A model generated the notes under the pieces. It was not told where the DNA came from and made no database searches. It saw only the letters and a program-made list of their open reading frames with translations. The translations under genes and the position numbers were made by a program. This document shows positions 36,771-49,000 of a stretch of DNA of 64,000 bases, one piece after another (the first letter of the stretch is position 1; every line of letters starts with the position of its first letter). The DNA is from Pampus argenteus (lineage: Eukaryota; Chordata; Actinopteri; Scombriformes; Stromateidae): positions 11,768,001-11,832,000 of the forward strand of contig CM072879.1 in NCBI GenBank assembly GCA_036937835.1, read 5' to 3'.

Positions 36771-39700
36771 CCCTGTTGAGCTGCAGTGGGAGGATAGCAA
36801 CAAAAAAGAGGGAATTTAGCATTAAAATAAGAATCATTACAACAAAAGAAACGTGTCAAACGTGTGAGTCATCCTGAAAAAAAGTCATAACCACCAGTTA
36901 TGAGTTTTGCTCAAGTCAAAGTTTCAATAATTTTTGTTGTTGTTACTCCCAAATATAATAAATTCACACTCACTGCTATGCAGCATGCTGTAGTTTTGTG
37001 GTACTGTTGAGTTGTATTGCATTATCTTGAGAAGTGTTTAATATTCAGTCTTTAATAATCATTCATATAAATGGGGAATAATTAGGAATCACCTGCAATT
37101 CAGCAGCAGACCTGTGGAGGTATATTCTTATTAGACTACATTCATATCAGGACGTTGTCTAAAACGCCGTGGCCCTTTTCAAGCTGAGTTTTAACTGCTT
37201 TGCCAGTCTGTTATGTTTGTTGATTGACTGATATCCATAATTGCAATGTTGCATGTTTATTTCTATCAGTCCTGCCCATCTGTTGGCTGCAGTTTCTTTT
37301 TGTAGCTTGCATATAAGTTCTTGGAAAATTAAAAGGGCAAGTTAGTACAAACTCACATTCTTCACTGGAAGAGGTTTTTTTTATATCTTTGGAGGTGTTT
37401 TCTTTGCAGTAGCTCTGAGGTGACTTTCCCACCTAGACCTGTTTTAGGACTCCTTTCTTAGGTATGTATGGTTTCAACATGTTTAACGTTTGCTCTCCCT
37501 TTAAGAGCTGGAGTGCTCCCTGAAGTCTTATGTGTGGCAACCTGTTAGAGCTACTGTATTACTAACATATCTGAATAAAAATCTAATATTTTAAGAGACG
37601 TCTGCGTGTTTGCTTTTCTGTTGAGCCTGTCTTGTTTGTGTTTGCTTAGACTTTGTATCGTGAATTATTTTATTTGTTCGTTTGTCGCACATAAAGGCAA
37701 AAAACACATAGCATACGTCTGTGAGGGTGTGGTAGAAACTTTTGACCGCACCCACAAGACAATACAAAAGGTAAAATACATATATACAAAATCAACAATA
37801 CACTTTTAACGTTAAACAATCGCACTGTAAAATAAGTGTTGAATTATAGGTATAGTATAGTATAAACATTCTTATTCAACAAGATGCTGACTACATGATG
37901 TTTTACAAGGTGAATGAAGGTGATTGCCTGTCAGTAATTCTCATTTTATAGACAAATGTACAGATTTGAAGAAGGTTTTAGGAAAAAAGTTGCTAATCTA
38001 ATAAACTGTTTCTGCAGCAGCAATATTTTGTACAGATAAATTGGTAAAGCACCTGCCAATACAATCTTACAGTATACTAGATATGGATAAATCAACCTAT
38101 AATATAATGTTAAGAAACACAAATTGTGTTCGAAACCTCAGATTTGTTGATCTTATGGCATATTAGCATCATTTAACATCAGCATTGACAATAACTGCAT
38201 AAAAATCACATCCCTCCCACACACACACACACACACACAGACACAGTAAAAGAATATCGTGTAGTGATTTTCCTGTTGTCCAGCATTTCTCTCTGAGCTG
38301 TTTATGGTTCACCCTGATGCCTCACCCAGTAGTAAACACTGATCGTCAGACATCAGTCGCCAACACAGGAACAAGCACACTCCCACTCAAAACACACATC
38401 TGATAACACAAGTTTGACAGGCTCATAAGAAAAATCTCATTTAGAAGTACTTGACAGTGAATATTTTGAGGTATCTGTCGTAACAACATAATGACACTTA
38501 TGTAATTAGGTCAGTATTGTTTTACTTTTTTACGGATCATGTTTTACCCTTTAACAGCTACAGTGGAGAGTTACTTTTCAGCTCTGTGGGTGGGAAAGCA
38601 CAAATGCACAAATGCACAAAGCAGACTGAAGATGACATATCATTATGAAGATGGTAATTACCTGCACATAACCAGCAAAGCAGCCTATACACTGTACAGT
38701 TTTAAAAGTGGACATAATTGTGCACCTTTCCTCCCAGCACAGTGGTGTAAAGATGACCTCAAAGCCCCAGGCACCAGAGAGTCACCTTATACTCAGGTGT
38801 GACATTACAGCATGAGAAAAGCATGCTGGGAAAGCTCACAGGGCCACAGAGATGCAGGCCTCAGACAGTGAAAGAAAAAGAGAGGCAGTAGGAGTAACCT
38901 CTTTTTATTACAGCACAGAAGTGATGATGCTGTTAAATGTACCCCCCAGCCACACCAGTAGTTAGTTAACAGGTTAACACTTACATGACTTGCTTGACAC
39001 AAAGTCAGTTTAAATTTAGAGAAAGAAATCTGTGAATACCTTTAAAATATAAATCAAGCTAAAAAAAAGTAGCTTCAGTGAAAATGAACACTCGCCTTAG
39101 TGCTGATTGATTTTCCACACAATCACCAAGTGTCATCTCATCTCACTTTTCTCTCTTTGAAAACACAGAAAAAAGTTTATGAAGTATAACAGCCCTGCAG
39201 TGAATCCTACTACATACATGTCTTCATTAATGTTAGAGCGTTGAAACTGTTGATTCAGCTTTATGGACATTTTGGAGGCCTTCAGGGCAGATTTTGTTTG
39301 TGTTAAATTTTTGCAATTTAAAAATGAATCTTTTGTCAAAAATGCATGTTGCTTTGTTGCAGTATACTTTATTTCTGGCATGGCTTTACAGACATGTGGC
39401 AAATTAAAGGAAAAGCCTGAGATGCTTTCATACAGTACATGATTTGATTGGTATAAAAAGTGAATGTGAATCATATCTAACCAGCACACAATCAACACAT
39501 GATCAAAATTCCAAATGAGGGATTATATTTGGATTAACAGTGTTTATCCCCCCCAGTGTGTGACTACTTCTGTCACTAAACCTTGATTGAGATCAACTAG
39601 TCCCTGATAACCTCGACTCCTCAGCCAGTTGTGCTGAGGTTCAGACCAAGATTTAACAGCCACCTGGACTCAAGCCTGAACTTGTATACCTGTTCAATGG

Positions 39701-40116
39701 CTGCCAGAGACTCAGAGAGGGGGAAAGATGGGGAAAGAGGCTGAGCAAGAGGGAAGACGGTAAGAGGGGAGCATGTGAGAAGGAAGTTGGGTGTGGTAAG
39801 ATGCCTTGAGCACATTCCATGAAACAGCCGCGCCCTCTCGTTCAGGGTCTGTTTATCTGCTAGTGTTTATTAGCAGAGCGTGTTCATGTAAGCAGAAACT
39901 AACTTTCACCCGGGGCATTTATTTTCTTTCATCGGTTACATTTCACCGTTTAAAAGTTTTTTGGAGCGCTGCCCTGGTGCACATGTGACACGAAACACTC
40001 ACACACAGCTGCATGCAAACTCTCCCTCCATATATCTATAATGCTGAGAGTTGCACATTTGCATGAATTGGTGAAGAGCAAACAAACAGAACAAGGGTTT
40101 AGAAATATGGCTCATA

Positions 40117-40119
<3 letters not shown>

Positions 40120-40151
<32 letters not shown>
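40120..40151. repeat. (GT)n microsatellite
   Basis: Uninterrupted GT run of about 16 units in the gene-poor interval. Confidence 0.9.
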
Positions 40152-40155
<4 letters not shown>

Positions 40156-40959
40156 CACATAAAGGCATAAAGGTTCATACCAGGACATAGCTGCTCAGGT
40201 AGACATTTAATAAGGCAGCACACCCTTTGGAATGAAGCTCAACACAGTCATACGAGTGTCTGTGTGTGTTGACAGCAAAACTAGGTGTGTTCTGTCTGCT
40301 AAACATGTTTCATAAAGCATGCGTACGCACCCGCCCGCACACACACACACACACCTGTATTATGCTTTGTCTTGATGTCATTATTTCTAATATTATTATA
40401 TTTAATATGAATTTATCTAAGTGAAGAAGACATTTTATAAGAAAGACAGAAAATAAAGAAAAATATTAGTCAGACAGTCAGTAATTTAACGTATTGAATA
40501 ATCATCAAATATTATTATAAAAATCATAAATAAGTAAAATTAACATGTATATATGTCGACATCCAAGACAAGAGGTGACACTGGATCTGTTCAAGTTACT
40601 TGACCTGCACTGTGCCTGAATGAGCACAACAAATAAATCAACTCCATTATAGAAGGAGGAACTGCTGATTCAACATGACTGAAAAACATGAAGCGTCTAC
40701 ACAGCATTTGAAAAAAGTACAAGGTCTCCAAAGAAACCTGTTGCTCTTTAGACTGAAACTGTTGCCACACACACTTCCTCCTTCAGGGTGAGTGATTTAA
40801 CCAGGGCTGTCTGTTGTCCCACATTACTGAAGACTATAACTCCAAAGTTAAAGAGAGTAGAGAAATGTTTTTAAAAATATATAAAACACAAACTGGCAGC
40901 CATGACAGGAAAATGTCAGTACTTTTGAATTATACCTCTGGGAGTGAACTTCCAATGAT

Positions 40960-41301
40960 CTACTCCTCCCAGTGACCAGCGGGTCTGGGAGGAGCCTCAC
41001 CGGTGGGAAAGCCCTGCCTGCCTTGCAGGAGTCATCCCGCTTTCTTCCTCATTCAGCGCGCCTCGCCTGCACCGTAGAGGAGGGTTTTCTGACGCCGCCG
41101 AGTGAAGCTCTCAGTACGGGCCTGGACCCCGAGCCTCCCTCCCTCCCTCCCTCCCTCTGGCTTCTCTTCGCTGGCTGCACCAGGAGGCTGCACGCTGGGA
41201 GTTGGGTGGAGTTGTGGCCCGATCTGAGGAATGTGACACACCGACGGCGATATCCATATCCATAGAAAGAGAGAAGACAAGTTCTGCGGCGAAGTTAGGA
41301 G
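40960..41301 (+). promoter_or_regulatory. fam83h: Probable fam83h CpG-rich promoter and non-coding exon 1
   Basis: GC- and CpG-rich island in AT-rich surroundings, with a CCTCC tandem at about 41138-41157. It ends at a donor (GGAG|GTAAAG, 41301/41302). The next strong acceptor on this strand that leads to the fam83h start is at 46026-46027. Assignment to fam83h rests on position and strand; the transcription start is not determined. Confidence 0.4.
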
Positions 41302-41364
41302 GTAAAGACGAACACTGTGTAGCCCGAAACGAAATAACTGTTGCTAGTGAAGTTTTCATGAATC

Positions 41365-41715
41365 TAATCTACTTGTATCCTGCTCTCTTCTATTCAGTAT
41401 CTATGTTTACGGTTCTATTGTTGCTTGTTTGATTCTCGTCTAGTCGAGTCTGGTCTTGTGTTATTCTGTCCTACTTGTATCCTGCTCTATAGGCTACTGT
41501 AACCTATACTATACTCTATTGTTGCCTGTCTAGTTTAATGCTATTCTACTCTCTTCTACTTTAGTCTTTATATATTGTGTTCTACTCTATTCTATTCTAT
41601 TCTTGCCTGCCCTGTTTTATTTAATTCTCACCTGTTCTGTTATATTCTATTGCACCCTTTAGTTTTCTGTTTTTATTCTGTTGTTGCCTTTCTGGTTCTA
41701 TTATATTTTTTATTA
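41365..41715. repeat. Degenerate TTCTA/CTATT-rich tract
   Basis: A pyrimidine-rich stretch built from loose variants of TTCTA. An 18-bp block CTACTTGTATCCTGCTCT occurs at 41369-41386 and again at 41471-41488, which shows a tandem origin at a larger period of about 102 bp. Confidence 0.55.
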
Positions 41716-42582
41716 TTATTGTTTACTCCGTTAATGTGAGTATTTAAAAAAAAAAGTGAAATGGTTACTTTCCTCGCCAGCCGCGGAGGTTTATAGAGGA
41801 CTGAGTCATCCAGGTAGCTGCTGTGCATTGCACAACCTGAACAGTATGGTTATTACAGTTTCTAAGTTTCAAAAGGGGCTCCACGCTGGCGGGGACCAAC
41901 GACACATACTGCTCTCCTCATTGTCCTTTGAAGACATTCACGAGATGGAGAGACTTGCAAAATAACACGTCTTCAGAGTATGTAGTATGTAGGGAACCTC
42001 GGGTAATAAACAATGCTTGAAAGGGCAGAGACGCTTTTACAAAGATGTCTAATACCTTGAACAATGATTACAATAAAGAAAAGATAAAGATAATTGGTGA
42101 GGTAACAAGTTCCTGGTGTACTGAGCAAAGAAGCCACCAACCACACGTCTACAGACTTTGATCTATATTAGGCTCTGGCAGTATCTTTATCGCACACACA
42201 CCCAGATACATTTCTCTTGCAGTTTTGACAAACAATCAGCGTCGTGATTTGGCTTTGCCTTGATTCATTTAATGTGAGTCACCGGGTAGGAACAGTCTGA
42301 CTTGGGTATAATTTGAGGGAAAAAGTCTGTAATGCCAACATTTTTTTTTTCATTGTGGTTTGTCTCTGCCTGTGTGCTTCTTATTACGGGTTTCAATCTG
42401 TCACACCAGCCATATGCAACCCATTCATAGGTTTGTTTGCATTGTATGTGTCACAACGGGTCAGCGTCTGCTTATAAAGCTGTTGTCAAGCAAGGTGTGA
42501 GCAACGGTGTGTGCTCGTGGGGTACAGAGAAAAATAAAGTAGAAACATTTTTATGCTTTCATTGTTGGGTTTTCCACTCCAG

Positions 42583-42669
42583 ATGCCTGCAGACATTAAA
42601 CTAGTTGGAACAGATGACGAGGACCTCAGTGGACCTGTTTTTCGAGCAGTGCTGCTGGGGAAAGCTCAC
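42583..42669 (+). other. Unexplained 29-codon exon-like open segment
   Basis: A strong acceptor (TTTTCCACTCCAG) is followed directly by ATG and 29 sense codons (begins MPADIKLVGTDDEDLSG), then a CAC|GTAAAG donor. I do not recognise the peptide. Spliced to fam83h exon 2 it would read one Val codon and then TAA. Spliced to exon 3 (46314) it stays in frame. Confidence 0.35.
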
Positions 42670-44414
42670 GTAAAGACAAAAAAGGGAGGATATGCGCTGC
42701 TGCTGCTGTGTAAATGTATGCATTGTGCATACATTGACCTTCAGTCTGTCTTTTGTGTGCCATTCTACAGGCGTGCTGAGGTGTGATCTAAAGAGAGATA
42801 AGTTGTGCTCTCTATGTTTACTCTTATCTGCTGTATATTTGTGATTTGAATATGACCACAGTGGCATCAGGACATTACTGGCTCGCCCCTCCGAACCTGT
42901 TTCGAGGCACGGCGGATCAATCATAGCATTTGTTTAGAAACGTGTGTTCACAACGTGTGAGTGTGAAAATATTTTTAAAATGTATAATAGTTTATGTCTC
43001 CTCTGGCTTATTTCCCTGATCACATGTTGAGGACAGATGGATACTTTTTCGCTACTCTCAGCTATTTTCGGGCATTTTCTCTTCCTGTTCCCATGTCATA
43101 GTGTTGAGAATGCTGAGTATGAGCCATTTACACGCTTAGTGAGCAAACATTCATGCACATCTGAGTATTGAGTTTATTGGCCTCGGGGAGCTGCAGTTTG
43201 CTGCATACACTGTGGTGGTGTAGTGTTTCATACTGGCTTTGTTTATGGTACATTTAGGGCAGGTGTGTCCTTGTGTGGGCAATAGAAAGCTTTACAACTA
43301 AGGGTAGAGAGGAGGAGAGAAAGATCAGTATCATCATGTGTCTACCATAGTTACTATGACGACAAACAAACCAGCTGTATCTGTTTAAATATCTAGCCAG
43401 GTTAAGTGGTGAAAGTCTGTCGTGCTTTTTTTTGCATTGTGTTATTCTTCATGATATGTGGCTTTTCCAAGGTTCACGTCATTGAAAAGCACAGGCAGGT
43501 GCACGTCTCTCGGTTTATGGCTGTTATCACAACTCCCCAGGCATGCACTGTATTGCTTCCTCAGCGCAATTTCCGCATATCCAGATCAAACACGAGGCGG
43601 CTAGATTTCTTTAAAATAAAGAAGAAAAAATAGATGAAAGTACTTTTTTTTTTAACATTAGAAACTTGGCAGTAGTGATATTATTCCATGTGAAGCAGCT
43701 TGCGCGCCCATCATGCCTCTCTGTCCACCATGGAAATTTTAGAAGTGGAACTGCGCACCGCAAAGGCCTAATTTCTATGGCTAAAAATGAGTCAGGAAGC
43801 AGGATGTCTGACATTTTGCTAGCAGATGAATCACCACAAAGCAGCGTGTTGCAAGTTCGCCCCAGGCTAGGCTAGCTCAAGCTTTAGCTACTACTGTGAC
43901 TCACCAGGACGCTGAGTAAACCAGGTTCTTCATAGGATCGCGGGTTAGGACTTGGTTGCTTTGCTATCACCACTATCTCTAAGTGTGCATAAAAGTTTAC
44001 AGAAAGGACATCACGCCGTGCTTTATAAGCAGGTAGAAAACACCTACTTAAACCCCAGGTTACACCCATACCCTGATCATATTCTGAATCAGACGGTCAA
44101 CCACAGTTCCTGAGACGGAACATTGAACAGGACATTGAGAACATTGGTTGCTAACACAAATCATGTCGGGAGGGTGTCCTGTCTTTATCTAATGCCAAAA
44201 CGAATCATACCAGCGGCAGCGATCGTCTGTTTTTATCTTTCAAAAGAACCATTGAAAGATAAAATATTTCCTAGACTCAGTGATTATTCCCAAAGATAAT
44301 CCGCAGATTAGTTGACTTGTAGTGTTTTGTTGTCATAAGGTTTCCTGTCTGGTTTAATGGCTTGCCCTCCACTTTATTCATCCACATATGAGGTTATGTG
44401 TAGAACTTCACTCT

Positions 44415-44900
44415 TAAAGGATAGGTTCACAATTTATCAACAGTGAGGTACAACTATGAACACTGAGCTTTTCCTCTCTGTAATCATTCCTCCTGTTCAT
44501 ACTGGCTATTAAAAGATCTCCATTAAATGCACATTTAATGTAGGTGATGGGGGCCAAAATCCACTGTGTGTCCACCCAGTCATTTTGTGCAAATATGTAT
44601 TTAAAGGTTTATCTGAAGTTTATATGAGGCTTCAGCAGTTTGTCTTAGTCAAATAAAGTGCCACATTTACACATTTCGTTTTAGCATAAACTTCCCTCAC
44701 AGACAGTGTTAGGCTGAAGTGGAAGTATGGCACTAAAAGACTGTAACGTTGAAACATATTTACTTGATTTGACTGATTTAATTAAATAGAGTTTTGCACA
44801 GAAGGAGGCTTGTGGTTTTTGGCCCCTCCGTCACTTATATTTTAAGCACATTATGAAGGAATCTTCTAATGGCCAGTATAAACAGGAGGAATGTATGAGG
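44415..44900. repeat. Fold-back (inverted) copy pair of a dispersed repeat
   Basis: Starts AAAGGATAGGTTCAC. Two 27-bp segments at 44485-44511 and 44867-44893 are reverse complements with 25 of 27 matches. Homology continues inward from both, for example GGGGGCCAAAATCCAC against the complement of GGTTTTTGGCCCCTCC. The element is therefore two inverted copies meeting near 44.65-44.7 kb. It is non-coding. Confidence 0.7.
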
Positions 44901-46027
44901 CAAGAAAAACATGTTCAAAACAGTGTTCATTTGGTCACCAGACGGAAATAATTGTAAAAACCGCCCCTTATCTGTGGAGGAAATCATAAACACCCCTTAT
45001 CCTCTTTGTCCCATTAAACATCACATCACAGAATACTTCAACGTAACAACGTTCCTGAATTCAGAACTGAAGTCCGTTCAAGTCACGGTATACCTAACAG
45101 CATATTCATCATGCTCGATTTAATTTGTTTGCACAGATTTATCAGGATGTGTCAGTAGCAATCTGAACAATGACGCACCAGCAGAACAAGTTTACTAAGC
45201 AGAGATATGAGAGAACCTGTCCATACACCTCTTCATACCTTTCCCGCCTTTCTCTCCCTTATACTTCACGTTTTTATCAATTGACTTGCTTCATTTTCTC
45301 CTTTATCCTGTTTTCCTTTTTGTTCCTACCTTTATGTACAGTTTTCTCTCAAGCCGGATTACATTTCAGTTAATTATTGGTGCTATCACAATGATGAATA
45401 CTGGTTTAATGTTACATCAAACTGGCAATTAAGCAGGCTGGGTGATTCCAACAACATTGCATATAATTTATCAAATGTAACTAATTAATTAATGATTAAT
45501 ATACAAATCTGTACCTTCCTTTCCTGAACTGCATGAACCTGTCTTGTAAACTTGAAAAACATGACCTGACACTTGTTGAGATGTGTAAAATTGTGTACAG
45601 GTAAAGGTGTGTCAATATGTATACTATTTTTTACTCTGTGTAAGAGGTTATAATTTTTGATCTGTCGGCTTGTGTATCCTGACACAAAGCTCTTCTTTCT
45701 TACCAACCTAAGGAATATTTAGTTGAACTATGACTATTGTGACGGATGGAGATGTTGTGTGTCATCTGCATGCACCTGCTAAAGCTGTGTGTTTTGAACA
45801 CATGGAAATATTTAATTGGTTTATATACCGGAGTGTATTTGCTTTGAGATTCATGAAATCCTGTAACACTAAACACTAAAACAGGATGTTTATCTGCATT
45901 AATGAAAATAAGATATTAATGAGTTTTATGCATATTTATTTACCAAACTATCAGATTCATTTCTCTGTATAGTGTGCGTAACTCACTCATAACTGACCTT
46001 TTCTCTCTTTCTGACTTCATTGTGCAG

Positions 46028-46074
46028 GTTTAAACTTCTTCCCCCATACCTCTCCTCACCCTTAAACCCTGACC
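46028..46074 (+). other. fam83h: fam83h 5' UTR part of exon 2
   Basis: Acceptor TTGTGCAG at 46020-46027, then 47 nt of pyrimidine-rich leader with an in-frame TAA before the ATG. This fixes the start codon at 46075. Confidence 0.7.
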
Positions 46075-49000
46075 ATGGCACACCTGTCTCAGAGTTCATC
46101 GGTTGGTGATAACCCCCTCGACCCAAACTACCTGCCACCACACTACCGGGAGGACTACCGTCTCGCCATTGACGCACTGATAGAAAGTGATATACAGGTA
46201 TCCCTGCACTTTTCTACTTGTCTCTTCTTTTTGTGTGTGTATCCAATGAATATTTATTTTAAAAAGAGACACTGATTTTTACAATGAATTTGTGCATTCT
46301 CCTGTCACACCAGGGATATTATGAGTTCCTCCAGTCTGTAGATGTGGTCAATTTCCTGGCGCAGTCAGAAATTGAATATATCAAGTCCTCAATCCAGTCA
46401 CCCAACCAGACCTCCAACCTTCCAGAGCTGACATACCACGAGGGAGGAAATGATGACGAGAGCTCCTCTGACACCTACTGGCCTATGCACTCCGACCTGG
46501 CTGCCCCGGCTCTGGACCTGGGGTGGCCAATGATGCAGCACAGCTTTGTTGGGCCCACAGAGGTCACCACTCTGGTCAACCCCTCCGACCCAGACATGCC
46601 GAGCATCAAGGAACAGGCCAGAAGACTCATCAAGAACGCACGCCAAGTAAGTAAAAGGGACAGATAAAAAACAGGGTAATACAAAAAAATTGTAAACCTG
46701 AAGACAAGATCAAAGGATATATAAAGGGCATATATACATTTGCAATGTGTACAACTATTCATTTGCTAAATTTGTTTTTATTTCTAGGCTAGTGGATGGG
46801 TGGCAAACACCTGATAAAAATATATAACAAGAAAATACCCTTTCTTGTTACTGAGTATCGTCTTTCTCTGCCTTATCAGTATGTACCGTACAAAACAAGC
46901 AAAAAAAAAAAAAAGAGAGAGAGATAAACTGCTTCTAATGACTAGTTAATGTGTGGATTATGCTATAGTTTAATCTTACTTTTTATCTGCACTGTCAACT
47001 TTGCACCAGCAGCCAAACCTACACATGTGGTTGGTTATCTCGGGTATATCCATCCATCCATTTCTGTGTTTTTTTAGAGAGAACATACCCGTCTCTTGTG
47101 ATGACATTTATGAGTGTATCTGATAAACGTTCAGACATTCCTGAAAGTGTGTTACAACATGCACATGGTGGACAGTTTCCAAGAGACAAGGGTCATTAAT
47201 CTTGTCTATACTATATTTATTATATACATCTGCAACTATTTTTAAATATATTATTTAGTTAGCAACAAATATTTAGTTAGCAATTAATATTTATGAAACC
47301 AGACTAACAAAGATCACATTGTCTTGTGTTCGCAGGTTATTGCTGTGGTGATGGATATGTTCACAGATGTTGACATTTTTGCTGACCTTTTGGACGCAGC
47401 AGCTCGGCACATTCCTGTTTACATTCTACTGGATGAGCAGGAATCCCATCACTTTGTCTCCATGGTCATCAACTGCAAAGTCAACTTGGACTTAATTCCT
47501 GTGAGTTCACCTTTTCACCACATTGTTTCAAAAAGACCAGGCTAACAGTTGCTATTTACTTACTTATAACATGTTATTTTCATAAAGGCATACAGGTGTC
47601 CATAACATAAATACATTTTGGTTTTACAGATGATGCGTGTCAGAACTGTGGCAGGAATAACCTATTACACCCGGACAGGAAAATCTTTTAAGGGGCAGGT
47701 GAAAGATCGGTTCCTACTGGCTGACTGCAGGGCTGTACTCAGTGGGAACTACAGGTGAGTTCATTGAATTGCTTAGATCCCAATGCAATTCATTCTGTAA
47801 ATACAAGTACAATAATTACCTCCATTGTTCTTCCTTTTTTCGTTATAGTTTCATGTGGTCCTATGAGAAGATTCACCGCTGCATCGCCCACCTTTTCCTC
47901 GGGGAGCTGGTTGCAACCTTCGATGAAGAGTTCCGCATCCTCTTTGCACAGTCAGAGCCTCTAGTGATCGATCCATCTGAAGGAACACTTGCACTGTCAG
48001 ACACCAGCAGCACCAGCGGTTACTATGGCAACCAGTTTGGTTTGAAGAGGAGCTTGTCTTTGCGGAACACCATAGGTCTCCGCAGGCAACCTGAGATTCC
48101 CCCTGCTTTTACCTATGGAGACTCTGATCGCAACTTTGCGATTCCTTTCCGAAGAAATGATCCATTTCGTCAGACCGTTGAACCTGGGGCAGGAATTACA
48201 ATTGGGAAGTATTCCCAGCAACAGTTTCGTATGCAGCAGTCGTTCCTGGAGCAGGGAAGGTCCATAGTGTCTAGGCAGATGGAGATCAGTAATAGTGCCT
48301 ACAAGAGGCACAGCTATGCAGAGGGAACCCAAGAAAACTACACATCTTCGAGGCAATACATGCAGCACAGAGTCATGAATAATCTCGAGGAGACAGACTT
48401 CCACACGTAATTTACGTTTTCATACCTACAACTGTTTGGAATTGGAATAATTCAGAATTATTACATGTATTATCATCTTATGTCATTATGTCTTCACACA
48501 TAACTATGAATTTACAATCAAACAAATAAGAAACGCTGTATTTTCTTTACAGGAAACATTACTACAAAGACGGGCCTGGACCAGGTTCTGGCCATGGACA
48601 CTACGACAGAGTTCGAGGCCGACCTCCACATCTCTCCATTGACCAGTATTCAGAATCAAGCTACCGCTCAGATCTGGAGCCTCCTCCTGCAATTCATGGC
48701 AGAGACTATTTTTCATCAGAGGATTTAGGTGGCCCTGACGGGCACCAGGCACATCCGTTAGCTGGAAGGTACAGAGGAGGTTCCTCTCATAAGAGGCCAT
48801 CTATAGGTCAGTCGTATGCCTGTCAGAGCTCACCCACACAGCCCCATCCTCCAGATAAGAAACCGTTTTCAAAACAATCCGATCAAGAGCATGATCAGGA
48901 TGAAAGTGTTAAGCAAGGCCTGAGGAGTTGGAGAATCAACTCATATCTTAGCACTTTTGAGGACATTGGAGAAGAAGGCTTGACTCAACCAATGGGGCCT

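Larger units (their letters stand above)
35960..40900. other. Gene-poor 5-kb interval
   Basis: Only short open frames without family resemblance, and no convincing exon pairs. It holds a dispersed-repeat copy (36.6-36.8 kb), CA/GT microsatellites (about 38216-38240, 40120-40151, 40339-40356) and a short tandem GCACAAAT (about 38598-38622). Regulatory elements for fam83h or the RTP gene could lie here, but none is visible. Confidence 0.5.
41302..46027 (+). other. fam83h: Putative fam83h 5' intron
   Basis: 4.7 kb between the CpG-rich first exon and the exon with the start codon. It contains the pyrimidine tract, an unexplained open exon-like segment (42583-42669) and a fold-back repeat (44.4-44.9 kb), each listed separately. 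Confidence 0.4.
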
